From the NCBI GenBank assembly GCA_012845835.1, contig JABAKD010000014.1:7899074-7963073 (forward strand): a DNA stretch of 64,000 nucleotides. Reading direction: 5' to 3'. The translations under genes were made by a program, and so were the position numbers. Positions 11,545-22,655 of the stretch are shown here, piece after piece. The first letter of the stretch is position 1, and every line of letters starts with the position of its first letter. Under the pieces are notes generated by a model. That model searched no databases and was not told where the DNA came from. It saw nothing but the letters and a program-made list of their open reading frames with translations. This DNA is from Undaria pinnatifida. Its lineage: Eukaryota > Sar > Phaeophyceae > Laminariales > Alariaceae.

Positions 11545-11613
11545 TCTGTAGTGTTCTTCTGCGGCTTCACCGATCATTCAAAGTAAGTATTGGATTAGAT
11601 GATGCCTCCTGCC
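11545..11613. repeat. sequence G, duplicated exon edge at the satA border
   Basis: It matches 12168-12236 (TTCTTCTGCGGCTTCACCGA and what follows). Here it is joined on its left to satA, while at 12168 it is joined to sequence F. The two junctions share CGATTTTNCT. Confidence 0.8.
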
Positions 11614-11646
11614 CAGAAGCAGGAGGGTCTCGCCTAGGATGTACCT

Positions 11647-11668
11647 CCGCGCTGAGCGCTCAGCGCGG
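11647..11668. repeat. perfect 22-bp GC-rich palindrome
   Basis: Two CCGCGCTGAGC half-sites face each other with no spacer. It stands about 14 bp before an AT repeat. Confidence 0.85.
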
Positions 11669-11681
11669 CTGTAATCCTTGA

Positions 11682-11701
11682 AATATATATATATATATAT
11701 A
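11682..11701. repeat. AT dinucleotide microsatellite
   Basis: About ten AT units. Confidence 0.9.
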
Positions 11702-12043
11702 AATAATACACGGCGAAGAAGCTACTCAGCACGCAGGATGCCTAGGGTGGTCCGAAATGGTTTCTGCTTCCTCTTGTTCTTGCCTGTTGGGCGGGGGTTG
11801 AAGGCAATGGTTGTGGCTCCGGTACTGTGCCTCAGATTGGCTCAAATAGGCCGGAACCAACAGCTTTGTTCCAATCTCGGATCTTTTTGAAGACATCCCT
11901 GGTTGCTTCCGCAATGGGCTGAGTGTGGCAAGACGCTCGCAGACTTCTCCGGTCCGCAAAGGTTGTAAAACAAGAACTACTGCATGCATAAGCTGGGTGG
12001 GTGGGATGGTCAGTATTCCTCCTTCAACGTGTGTTCTCTGGCT

Positions 12044-12199
12044 TTAAGTTCGTGGGAAGCATGCACAAAGATCGATGTGGCCTAGATTCTCCAAGTAATT
12101 CACCGGTTGCAAATCATGGAGCCACCTCCGTACCATCGATGTCTCATTTTCTGGAAACCCGATTTTACTGCAGTATTCTTCTGCGGCTTCACCGATCAT
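12044..12199 (-). pseudogene. small exon-like frame (F plus G), intact copy
   Basis: On the minus strand ATG at 12199 opens a 51-codon frame reading MIGEAAEEYCSKIGFPEN, then SMVRRWLHDLQPVNYLENLG. Another copy at 25675-25509 keeps this frame open over the F part while differing at several codons (for example LQ to SE and N to K), which suggests past coding selection. The WLHD...YLENLG spacing faintly recalls a SAM-type helical domain, but I would not assign it. On the plus strand a GTAAGT donor-like site follows the same block, so the coding strand is not certain. It may be an exon of a duplicated host gene, now a fragment. Confidence 0.4.
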
Positions 12200-12916
12200 T
12201 CAAAGTAAGTATTGGATTAGATGAGGCCTCCTCCCCCAGCCGGTGGGCCTACCCATACTTCCATTGCTTCTTATACTCTGCATCGGCTACCGGACTGGGG
12301 TCGTCGCCTCACCCAAACTTCATATAAATTGTTTCCATACAGTGGCGTGCTCGAGGCGAAGGACCGGCGGGTGTGGTCAATCAATTAGGATTAGCCTACG
12401 TTTGCGTTCGCTTAGAAGCACCGTCACTGGTTTGATAGGTGCTCCCTGTAAGAGCAGCAGCAGTCACCGTAAAACATACATGGTACCTCGGTACTGATTG
12501 TTCCATGTTCCAAACATCAGCATGATGTAAGCTCGTCACGGAGTGGGTGTTCCTGCAGGACGAGTTCGTCCCAAACCTCTTCGTGTTTGCGCACGAAACC
12601 CGGCACAAACGCGCTCCCCCCCGCGCCGGCGTCCTACGCCGGGGCATGCCACGACCACCGTGGGAGCGGCCATTGCATCGGGTCCCTAAATACGTCTTCC
12701 TAAACAGGCAATGAGGGCGAGGGGTTGGGAATCGCCCATGTGTCCCCCCACAGATGTTCGTCGGCGAAAAACTGTGGAATTTAGGGTAGAATAGGCCGCA
12801 CGTCAGTCTGGCGATGATTTAGGTGCCGGAGCCATTCATCCGCGCCCACCTACCGCGAATGCCAATACAAGACTATCTGAATGTCAATACACAGCATCGT
12901 ACGTTAAAAACGGGGG

Positions 12917-12963
12917 GCAAACATTTCACGCCCCTTGCTCTGCTAACCAACTAAGCGAGCGTC
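12917..12963 (-). ncRNA. tRNA D-arm-like fragment
   Basis: On the minus strand GCTCGCTTAGTTGGTTAGCA then GAGC forms a D-arm with stem GCTC/GAGC and loop containing AGTTGGTTAG. A GGGGC/GCCCC stem follows, but no T-arm is seen. It is best read as a piece of a tRNA or tRNA-derived retroposon. Confidence 0.35.
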
Positions 12964-13139
12964 GAAGTGATGCTGTGTGTCCAGCCAATCCATCGAGAAA
13001 ACCAGTCGGTAGCACAGACACTAACAGCGCGACTCCGGGCCACTCCTATTTACCATTACCTAACAGCGAAATTAAGATGTAACGAAATAGCAACAGCTGC
13101 CATGAGTCACGCATGTGTCTGCGACACTATCAGTAGCTA

Positions 13140-13216
13140 GCAAAAAAAAATTAAATAAATAAATAAACAGGGCCTGCAACCGAGATTTATAGTCAGCCCG
13201 CTCAGCTATCGCCCGG
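13140..13216 (-). ncRNA. tRNA-derived sequence with A box and oligo-T end
   Basis: On the minus strand TAGCTGAGCGGG fits the polymerase III A box at every fixed position. CTGACTATAAATCTCGGTTG and then CAGGCC follow, a weak B-box counterpart. The sequence then runs into TTTATTTATTTATTTAA and nine T. It is probably a decayed tRNA-derived SINE head or tRNA relic. Confidence 0.45.
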
Positions 13217-13494
13217 GCGGACCGGGGGCGAGCGGCGGAATGGCAGGAGAAGCCGGTAGGCCGCGGTCGCCGCCTCCCCGGCGACCCCGACCCCGTCCCG
13301 ACCGCCAACTCCCCTGGCGCGCAGGCGTTGCGTGCTTTTTCCCGCGGCGCCCAGATCGGGGGGGGTTGGGGGCTGCTGGGCCAGCGATGCGCCCACCCAC
13401 CCGTCGCGGCGTACACCCTGCAGGGGCATGTACGCCCAATTCACGTGGAGAGGGACCCGGGGATGGGGCCGTCGAAACGTAGCTGTACTGGGTT

Positions 13495-15999
13495 GCGGAC
13501 GAGCTGTATTTAGCGTGTTGAGTCTCGGCAGCAGCAGCGGGTTTACCCGCCACAGCGCGACACCCTCCCGTTATCAAACCGTAGCCCCCGCGCGTAGGTA
13601 GGAAGACATGGGGGCAGCCGTCTCGGTATCCGTTGAAATGTATGCAGTGTCGACTGCAACCACGTTGTCAGCACATCAACCATAGATGTATAACCACTGC
13701 CACCAGCGATACACACTATCACCTCTGATAAAACTGCGTTAGCATTACATGCATATTAACAGAGTAACAAGCGCTATAGCGGTCGGAACTCTGGCCCCAT
13801 GTCAGCCATAACTGTCTGTCAACCGCGACTTGCGAATCAACAGCGGCGACGAAGACTGGCGTCAGTATCTGTTTGACATCGGCAATCAGCTAGGCAAAAG
13901 CATCTCCGGCACCGCCGTGCTAGCGATGATGGTATAACAACCTCAAACCACGAAGCAGCGGCCATTATGTATGGACACAATTGTGTAATCGATAGCTTTA
14001 TATAATGACAGCACCCAGAAACTGTCATCAGCAATAAGCAAATCAACTGCAGCGGCCCAGAGATAACACCGCAGCCATAACTGTATATCTATTAGAGATC
14101 AGCGAAACCAAAGCCTCCAGCACCGCCGGGCCGAGATCCGCCAACCAGAAGCCCCTGGCACTGCCACGCCGAGGTCAGCCAAGTAGAGCCTCTGGCGCAA
14201 CCGTGCCCGTGATTGCTGTAGTCTATACCGACAGCGACTAGCGAAGCCACAGCAACCATACCCCAGTCACGTCATCAGTCACACAAACCAGCTCCGGCAC
14301 GGCTGCGCCGGAGATTGTTGTATACCAACATCGATCAGCAGAGCAACAGTCAATAGCCCGCGCCGGAGATCATCATATAACAGCAATCAGCGACGCAACA
14401 GCCAATATGACAGCCGTGCCATCAACCGCTGTATATCAACAGCGACAGTGATCAACGACTATCAACGGCGACGAGCGAGGCAACAGCGACAACACATCCG
14501 TGTGAGCAATAGCTGTATGTTAGCAGCGATCCGCAAAGCGAAAGCACTTTTGGCACAGCTGTATATCAACAGTGATCAGCAAAGTGAAACCATCTCCGGC
14601 ACAACAGTGCCAATGATGGTTGCATATCCACACAGCCGTGTGTCAGCGACAGCTGTATACCCACATTAATACCGACATTACCCCTTTCGGAGCCCACCCA
14701 TAGCGATAAAATAAGTAAGAAAGGCGGTCATTCTCATAGCATGAGTGCGCAGCACACGATTGTTCATGCTACGCGCGTATCGCGCAGCTTCTTGCGTTGG
14801 AGACGTACATGAAGATCCCCACTCCTTAAGCTAGCACCCCGTGTAACGTCGTGTGGCTGACCCTGCAATTGCCAGTTGTATTCGTCAACGTTGCTCTCCG
14901 AAAGTCCCCAAGGGGGTATAAGTACCGACAGCAATCCGCAAAGCAAAAGCATCTGTTGCAGCCGAGCCAGTGATAACTGTTCGATCTGCGCGTCAACGAT
15001 AGCCGTGTAACCACCGCAACAAGCGAAACGTGCAGCCATCCCCGATGAAACTGCATCAGCATGAACTGTATATCCACAGTAAAGAGCGGTACAGCGGTCG
15101 GTATAGTGGTCGGTATAGCGGTCGGTATAGCGGTTGCCACCCTGACCCATGTCAGCAACAACTGTGTCTCAACCGCGACCCGTGAAGCAGTAGCGGCACG
15201 AAGATAATCGTCAACATCTGGATGAACACAGCAACCAGCAAGGCACGTGTGTCAACCGCAACCAACCAGCAACCAGCGAAGTTAGGCCATGAGTTCGTTC
15301 CGATCTTGTTTCGCAGAGTCTCTATATCTCGTAGCAGAAGCGGGTTCACCTGCCGCATGGTATCCCCGCCCATTAATAAACCGTAACCCGCGCGCGTCGG
15401 TGAGAAGACAAGGGAGCAGCGGCATCGGCATCCGAGATATATGCCGTATCGACTGCAACGACGTTGTCAGCACACCAACCCTAGCTGTGTAACCCCGCAA
15501 TCCGCGACACACGCAATCGCCTCTGATTAAACTGCGTCAGCATGAAGTGTATATAAACAGTAACGAGTGGTATAGCGGTCGCAACGCTGACCCATGTCAG
15601 CCATAGCTGTATCTCAGCCGCGATCCGAAAGTCAGCCGCGGCAATGAAGACAGCCGAACCATCTGTGTACCTCAGCAACTGGCAAGACAACATATCCCTG
15701 GCAAAGGCGATCCAGCGATGGTGGTATATCCACTACGCCCAACCAGCGACCAGTGAGGTAGCAGCACAACGTACCGAGGCCAGCGGAACAAAAACCGCTG
15801 GTACTGCCGCATCGAGGTCATCGACGCAAAGCCCGCTGGCACCGCGTGCCTATGGAAGCGATATATTGCTAGCGAGGAGCGAAGCAATAGCAACCGATAG
15901 CAACCGTAATACCACCATGTCAATGAGCGGCCTAACTAATCAGCACAGCAAAACACAACTAACCCAGCCGTGTATCAACCGTGAGCAAGGAAGCAGATG
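13495..15999 (+). repeat. decayed left flank of satellite satB
   Basis: Units of satB vocabulary (CGCTGTATATCAACAGCG, ATCAGCAAAGCGAAAGCA) appear here with many substitutions. A block of about 250-370 bp is present three times, near 13495-13865, 14970-15215 and 15298-15665, recognisable by GACTGCAAC.ACGTTGTCAG and CCTGACCCATGTCAGC-like strings. Decay toward the edge of an array is typical of satellites. Confidence 0.75.
15088..15135 (+). repeat. four 12-bp repeats inside satB flank
   Basis: The unit GGTATAGCGGTC is repeated four times with single-base variants. In the related block at 15298-15665 only one such unit is present, so this is a local expansion. Confidence 0.85.
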
Positions 16000-18900
16000 C
16001 ACTGCTGGACGACGCAGCCGTGTCGACCAGGGCGGTACATTAACCGCGATCAGTCGACCAGGGCGGCACATCAACCGCGATCGGCCCAGCGAGATCGCCT
16101 AGACGCGTCTCGTCAAAGCAAAAAACGCCCAGCCCAGTCGTATGTCAACAAACAGCAAAGCGAAGGCCATTAAAGACGTCACAACCGCGTTGACCAGAGC
16201 GGTAGATCCCCGCGATCCGCAAAGCGAAAGGATATCTGCGACCCGTGTATATCAACGGCGATCGGCAAAACCAACTCCCTCAGGCACACCCGCGCCCGCG
16301 ATATTTGCAAAGCGAAAGAACAAAAGGCACAGCCGCATATCAACCCCTAGCAGCAAAGCGAAAACGCTGCTGGACGACACAGTCGTGTCGACCAGAGCGA
16401 TGTAATCACGGTCGGCAGCGCGAAAGCATATCTGGCATAGCCGTACATCCATGGTGATCAGCAAAGCGAAAGCACGTTTGGCCCTGCCGGCCATGAAGTG
16501 TGTATGTCCCCACTGCGGCATAACCAAACGGCAACGCGAAACCACAACTAATCCAGTCGTATATCAACTACGATCAGGAAAGTGAAAGCACTTCTGGGCC
16601 ACACCGCCGTGTCGAGCAGAGCGGTGTATCAACTGCGATCCACAGAAAGAAAGTATATCTGGCACAGTTGCATATCAAAGTGCGGTGTATCAACCGCGAT
16701 CAGTCAAGCGAAAGCATACTGTCGCAGCTATATATCAACAGCGGTCAGGACACCAAAGCGACAGCACTGCTGGACGACATGGTCGTGACTGTCAGAGCGG
16801 TATATTCACCGCGATCAGCAAACCAAAGGCATATATTACACAGCTGTTATCCCCAGCGCGGTAAATCAACCACAATCAGCAACGCAAAACGCTTTTGGCG
16901 CCGCTGTATATAAACCGCGATCAGCAAAGCAAAATAATGTCTGGCGCGCCGGATTCAACAGCAATCAGAAAACTTAAGCGAAATCCCTACTGGACGACAC
17001 AACCGTGTCGACCAGAGTGGTGTATCAACTGCAATCAGCAAAGCAAGAGCATATCTGGCGCAGCTGTATATCACTAGCGCGGTATAGCTGCATATGAACA
17101 GCAATCAAAACTTAAAGCGAAAGCACTTCTGGACGATGCCGCCGTGTCGACCAGGGCGGAATATAAACTGCGAGATTAGCCAAGCAAATGCCTATTTAGC
17201 CCAACTGCGTATCACCAGCGCGGTATATCAACTGCGATCAGCGAAGCGAAGCATATCTAGCACTATCTGGCACAGCCATATATCACCAGTAGCGCGGTAT
17301 AGCTGTGTATTAACAGTAATCAAAACTTTAAGCGAAAGCCCTGCTGGTCGACGCAGCCGACGAGGGCAGTACATCAACCGCGATCAGCAAAGCAAAGGCA
17401 TATATGGAGCAACTGTATATCACCAGCGTGGTATATCAACCGCGTTCAGTAAAGCAAAAGCATCTCTGGCGCAGCTGTATATCACCCGCGCGGTATATCA
17501 ACCGCGGTCAGCAAAGCGAAAGCATATCTGGCGCAGCCGTATATCGCAGCAATCACAATACTAAGCAAAAGCACCGCTGGGCGACACGACCGTGCCGACC
17601 AGCGCGGTATATAAACCACGATCAGCAAAGCAAAAGCATACCCGGCGCAGCTATATATCAACACCACGGTATACCAACCGCGATCAGCAAAGGGAAATAG
17701 TATCTGGTACAACTGCATATCAACAGCGCGGAACATCAACCGCTATCAGCACAGCGCAAGCATATATATCTGGCGCAGCTATATATCAACAGCCATCAAA
17801 AGATTAAAGCGAAACCGTTCTGGACGACGCAGCCGTGTCGACCAGGGCGATAGATCAACCGCGATCAGCAGCAAGAAACATATCTGGCGCAGATGTATGT
17901 CACCAGCGCGGTATAGCTGCATGTCGACAGCAATCAAAACCTTAAAGCGAAGCCGCTCTGGACGATACACCCGTGGCAGCCAGAGCGCAGCTGTATATCA
18001 ACAGCGCGGAACATCAACCGCAATCAGCTTAGCGGAAGCATATCTAGCGCAGCTGTATATCAAGAGCCATGGAAAGCTTAAAGCGATGCCGTTTTGGACG
18101 ACACAGCCGTGTCGACCAGAGCGGTATATCATCCGCGATCAGCCGCAAGAAAAATATCTGGCGCAGATGTATGTCACCAGCGCGGTATAGCTGTACGTCA
18201 AACAGGAATCAAAAACTTAAAGCGAAGCCGTTCTGGACGACCCGGCCGTGTCGAGCAATATATCAACCGCGATCAGCAAAGCAGAAACCTATCTGGCGCA
18301 GATGTATATCAACAGCGTGGCGTAGTTGAATATCAGCACCAATCAAAACCTGAAGCGAAAGCACTACTAGAAAATGCAGCCGTGTCGACCAGAGCGGTAC
18401 ATCAACCACGATCAGCAAAACAAAAGCATATCTGCCGCAGCTGTATGTCACCAGCGCCGTATATCAACCGCGATCAGCAGAGCTAAGGCCTATCTGGTGC
18501 AGCTGCATGTCACCAGGGCAGTATAGCTGCATACAACAGCATCCAAACCAAAAGCGAAAGCACTTCTGGATGACACAGCCATGCCAACGAGGGCGGTATC
18601 ATCCGCGATCAGCAAAGCAAACCATATCTGGCGCAGCTCTATATCAACCGCGATCAGCAAAGCAAAAGCATATCTGAGCTGTATATAAGCAGCAATAAAA
18701 ATCTAAAGCGAAAGCGCTTCTGGACGACACAGCCGCGTCGACCAGTGCGGTATATAAATCGCTATCAACAAAGCAAGAGCATAACCGGCGCAACTGTATA
18801 TCATGAGCGCGGCATAGCTGTATATCAACAGCCATCAAAAACCAAAGCGAACGCACGTCCGGACGACACAGTCGTGTCGACCTGGGCGGTATATCAACCG

Positions 18901-21900
18901 TGAGAGCTGTATATTAATAGCAATCAAAAACGAAAGCGAAAGCACTTCTGGTCGACACAGCCGTGTCGACCTGGGCGGTTTATCAACCGCGATCAGCGAA
19001 GCAAAAGCATCTCTGATGCAGCTGTATATCACCGGCGCGAAGCTGTATATCAACAGCTATCAAACTTAAAGCGAAAGCACTTCTGGACGACACAGCCGTG
19101 TCGACCTGGGCGGTATATTAACCACGACAGCTGTATTTCAACAGAGATCAGAAGACTGAAGCGAAAGCACTTCTCGTCGACACAGCCGTGTCGACCTGGG
19201 CAGTGTATCAACCGCAATCGGCAAAGCAAAGACATCTCTGGCGCAGCTGTATATCGCCAGCGCGGTGTAGCAGTATATCAACAGCCACCAAAATCGAAAG
19301 CGAAAGCACTTCTGGACGACACAGCCATGTCGACCAGGGCTGCATCAACCGCGATCAGCGAAGCAAAAACATATCTGGCGCAGCTGTATATCAACCGCGA
19401 TCAGCAAAGCGAAAGCATATCTGAGCTGTATATCGACAGCGATCGAAAATTATGGCGAAAGCACTTCTGGACGACACAGCGTGTCGACCAGTGCGGTATA
19501 TCAACCGCTATCAGCATATCCGGCGAAGCTGAATATCACCAGCGCGGTATAGCTGTATATCAACAGCCATCAGAAATGAAAGCGAAAGTGTTTCTGGACC
19601 AAACAGCCGTGTCGACCAGGGCGGTATATCAACCGCGAAAGCTGTATATCAACAGCAATCAAAAACGAAAGCGAAAGCACTTCTGGTCGACACAGCCGCG
19701 TCGACCTGGGCGGTGTCTCAACCGCGAACAGCAAAGCAAAAGCATCTCTGGCGCAGCTGTATATTACCAGCGCGGTATAGCTTATATCAACAGCAATAAA
19801 TAGAAATAATACAACGAAAGCATCCCTGGACGACACAGCCGTGTCGACCAGGGCAGTGTATCAATGGCGAGAGCTGTATTATCAACAGCAATCAAAACTG
19901 AAGCGAAAGGGCTTCTGGATCTGGTCGGTGTATCAACCACAATCAGCAAAGCGAAATCATCTCTGGCGCAGCTGTATATTACCAGCGCGGTATAGCTGTA
20001 TATCAACAGCAATAAATAGAAATAATACAGCGAAAGCATCCCTGGACGACACAGCCGTGTCGACCAGGGCAGTGTATCATTGGCGAGAGCTGTATTATCA
20101 ACAGCAATCAAAACTGAAGCGAAAGGGCTTTTGGACGACACAGCCGTGACGACCTGGGCGATGTATCAACCGCGATCAGCAAAACAAAAACATCTCTGGC
20201 GCAGCTGTATATTACCAGCGCGGTATAGCTGTATATCAACAGCAATAAATAGAAATAATACAGCGAAAGCATCCCTGGACGACACAGCCGTGTCGACCAG
20301 GGCAGTGTATCAATGGCGAGAGCTGTATTATCAACAGCAATCAAAACTGAAGCGAAAGGGCTTCTGGACCTGGTCGGTGTATCAACCACAATCAGCAAAG
20401 CGAAATCATCTCTGGCGCAGCTGTATATTACCAGCGCGGTATAGCTGTATATCAACAGCAATAAATAGAAATAATACAGCGAAAGCATCCCTGGACGACA
20501 CAGCCGTGTCGACCAGGGCAGTGTATCAATGGCGAGAGCTGTATTATCAACAGCAATCAAAACTGAAGCGAAAGGGCTTCTGGACGACACAGCCGTGACG
20601 ACCTGGGCGATGTATCAACCGCGATCAGCAAAACAAAAACATCTCTGGCGCAGCTGTATATCACCAGCGCGGTATAGCTGTATATCAACAGCAATAAATA
20701 GAAATAATACAGCGAAAGCATCCCTGGACGACACAGCCGTGTCGACCAGGGCAGTGTATCAATGGCGAGAGCTGTATTATCAACAGCAATCAAAACTGAA
20801 GCGAAAGGGCTTCTGGACGACACAGCCGTGTCGACCTGGGCGATGTATCAACCGCGATCAGCAAAGCAAAAACATCTCTGGCGCAGCTGTATATCACCAG
20901 CGCGGTATAGCTGTATATCAACAGCAATGAAAACTAAAGCGAAGAGGCTTCTGGACGACACAGCCGTGTCGACCTTGCCGGTGTATCAACCGTGACCAGC
21001 AAAGTAAAAGCATCTCTGGCGCAGCTGTATATCATCAGCGCGGTGTATCAACCGCGATCAGCAAAGCGAAAGTATATCTGAGCCGTATATCGACAGCAAT
21101 AAAAAATTATGGCAAAAGCACTTCTGGACGACACAGCCGTATCGACCTGGGCGGTATATCAACCGCTATCAGCAAAGCAAGGGCATATTCGGCGCAGCTG
21201 TATATCACCAGCGCGGTATAGCTGTATATCAACAGCCATCAGAAATGAAAGCGAAAGCATTCCTGGACCCAACAGACGTGGCGACCAGGGCGGTATATCA
21301 ACCGCGAAAGCTGTATATCAACAGCAATCAAAAACGAATACGAAATCACCTCTGGTCGACACAGCCGTGTCGATCTGGGCCGTACCTCAACCGCGAACAG
21401 CAAAGCAAAAGCATCTCTGGCGAAGCTGTATATCACCAGCTCGATATAGCTGTATATCAACAGCAATTAAAAAAAAAAATACAGCGAAAGCGCTTCTGGA
21501 CGACACCGCCGTGTCGACCAGGGCGGTATATCAACCGCGAAAGCTGTATATCAACAGCAATCAAAACTGAAGCGAAAGCACTTCTGGTCGACACAGCCGT
21601 GTCGACCTGGCCGGTGTATCAACCACAATCAGCAAAGCGAAATCATCTCCGGCGCAGCTGTATATCACCAGCGCGGTATAGCTGTATATCAACAGCAATA
21701 AATAGAAATAAATAAAGCGAAAGCACTTCTGGACGACACAGCCGTGTCGACCTGGGCGGTGTATCAACCGCAATCAGCAAAGCAAAAGCATCTTTGGCGC
21801 AGGTGCATATCACCAGCGCACTCTATCAACCGTGATCAAAGCGAAATCATGTCTGACGCACACTCTATCAACCGCGATCAAAGGGAAATCATGTCTGACG

Positions 21901-22260
21901 CAGCGGTATCTACACCGACCAAGCTATAGCATTTCTGGCGCAGCGGTGTCGACCAGGGTGGTGTATCAGCAAAGGAAAAGCATATCCGGCGCAGCTGTAT
22001 ATCACCAGCACGGTCTATCAACTGCGATCAGCGAACGGAAAGCTTATCTGGCGCAGCTGTATATCAACAGCAATCAGCACAGCAAACCCTTCTCAGGCAC
22101 CGCCCCGCAAACATATGTAACATAGCCAGCACGTCCGTATATCAACAATGGGCAGCAGAGCCGAAAGCACGCCTGGACCACACAGCCGCGTCGATCAGAG
22201 CGGTAAATCACCCGCGATCAGCAAAGCGTATGGCAGCAGCTACTAGCGAGCAGATCATGT
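16000..22260 (+). repeat. satellite satB, hairpin array
   Basis: The array is built from short modules. CGCGGTATATCAACCGCG (for example 17489-17506) and GCTGTATATCAACAGC (20228-20243) are hairpins with different stems around the same TATATCA loop. GCAGCTGTATATCACCAGC is a third version. A longer near-palindrome centred on CGACACAGCCGTGTCG (20040-20069) has about 12 paired bases per arm. Linkers read ATCAGCAAAGCGAAAGCA and AAAGCGAAAGCACTTCTGGA. Long frames open on both strands with the same repeating peptides, which I read as a by-product of the repeat. No coding, tRNA or rRNA similarity was seen. Confidence 0.95.
19821..20950 (+). repeat. homogenised satB core, 448-bp higher-order unit
   Basis: The landmark CATCCCTGGACGAC falls at 19821, 20037, 20270, 20485 and 20718, alternating steps of 215-216 and 233. 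The 448-449 bp dimers are nearly identical, whereas neighbouring units outside are diverged. This is recent amplification by unequal exchange. Confidence 0.9.
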
Positions 22261-22655
22261 AAAATAACAAAATGACATCGGCAACAAGTCACACTGCTGT
22301 ACAGCCGTGCTTTGTACTTAGGTGAAGGGTAAGGCGTGGTCTAATCAGATAAGTACAAGTATCGAGGTTGTACAAGTACCGAGGTTGGTACTGCAAATCG
22401 TTTCTAAAAGAAGAGCGATATATCAACTGCGATCAGCAAAGCATACATCAGCAGCTAGCCACCAGCAAAGCAACAGGGCGTGGTCAGCCATAAGCCACAA
22501 CCTTCATCAGGAGTTACCACGCAGAAGCCCCGAGTATTGTGCCATATCATACACGAAATACCAGCAATGTCATGCACGAAACGCCCTCAGTAGCACGGAG
22601 CCTGGTACTACTCATCAGGCATGGGGTGTGGCTGGATATAGCAGATCATACACAT
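22261..22655. repeat. satB remnant and duplicated flank before repeat C
   Basis: The part 22296-22413 (AAGGCGTGGTCTAATCAGAT and CAAGTACCGAGGTTGGTA) is repeated with changes at 24200-24295, on the far side of repeat C. A satB fragment with ATATATCAACTGCGATCAGC lies at 22418-22480. Confidence 0.7.

Larger units (their letters stand above)
9434..11547 (+). repeat. satellite satA, tract 2
   Basis: This continues the monomer interrupted at 4530 and repeats the tract 1 higher-order unit: 9459-11490 aligns with about 2490-4522. Differences are few. A notable one is an extra CAT triplet carried by two neighbouring monomers of the left copy (near 3910 and 4237) and absent here. The array ends at 11547, where satA reads CGATTTTTCT and then changes to the exon-like sequence G. 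Confidence 0.95.
11614..12043. other. spacer between the two G copies
   Basis: It holds a 22-bp perfect palindrome (11647-11668) and an AT dinucleotide run (11682-11701). An 87-codon frame on the minus strand (11989-11726) does not resemble any protein I know. Confidence 0.5.
12240..13490. other. no gene recognised; two tRNA-like fragments and a GC-rich island
   Basis: The stretch contains a GC-rich patch at 13195-13480 with overlapping open frames on both strands. Their Pro/Arg/Gly composition follows from base composition and I do not count them as genes. tRNA-like fragments are listed separately. Confidence 0.5.

Noticed and set aside
13202-13577. Overlapping 80-123 codon frames in the GC-rich island
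   Set aside because: Open in several frames on both strands because of high GC; composition is biased and no motif is present.
20080-20598. Open frames of 160-172 codons on both strands in satB
   Set aside because: Both strands are open over the same repeat, and the peptides simply mirror the 448-bp unit. No protein family is seen.
16000-22260. CRISPR-like array
   Set aside because: Units are contiguous with variable modules. There are no fixed direct repeats with unique spacers and no cas genes, and the context is eukaryotic.
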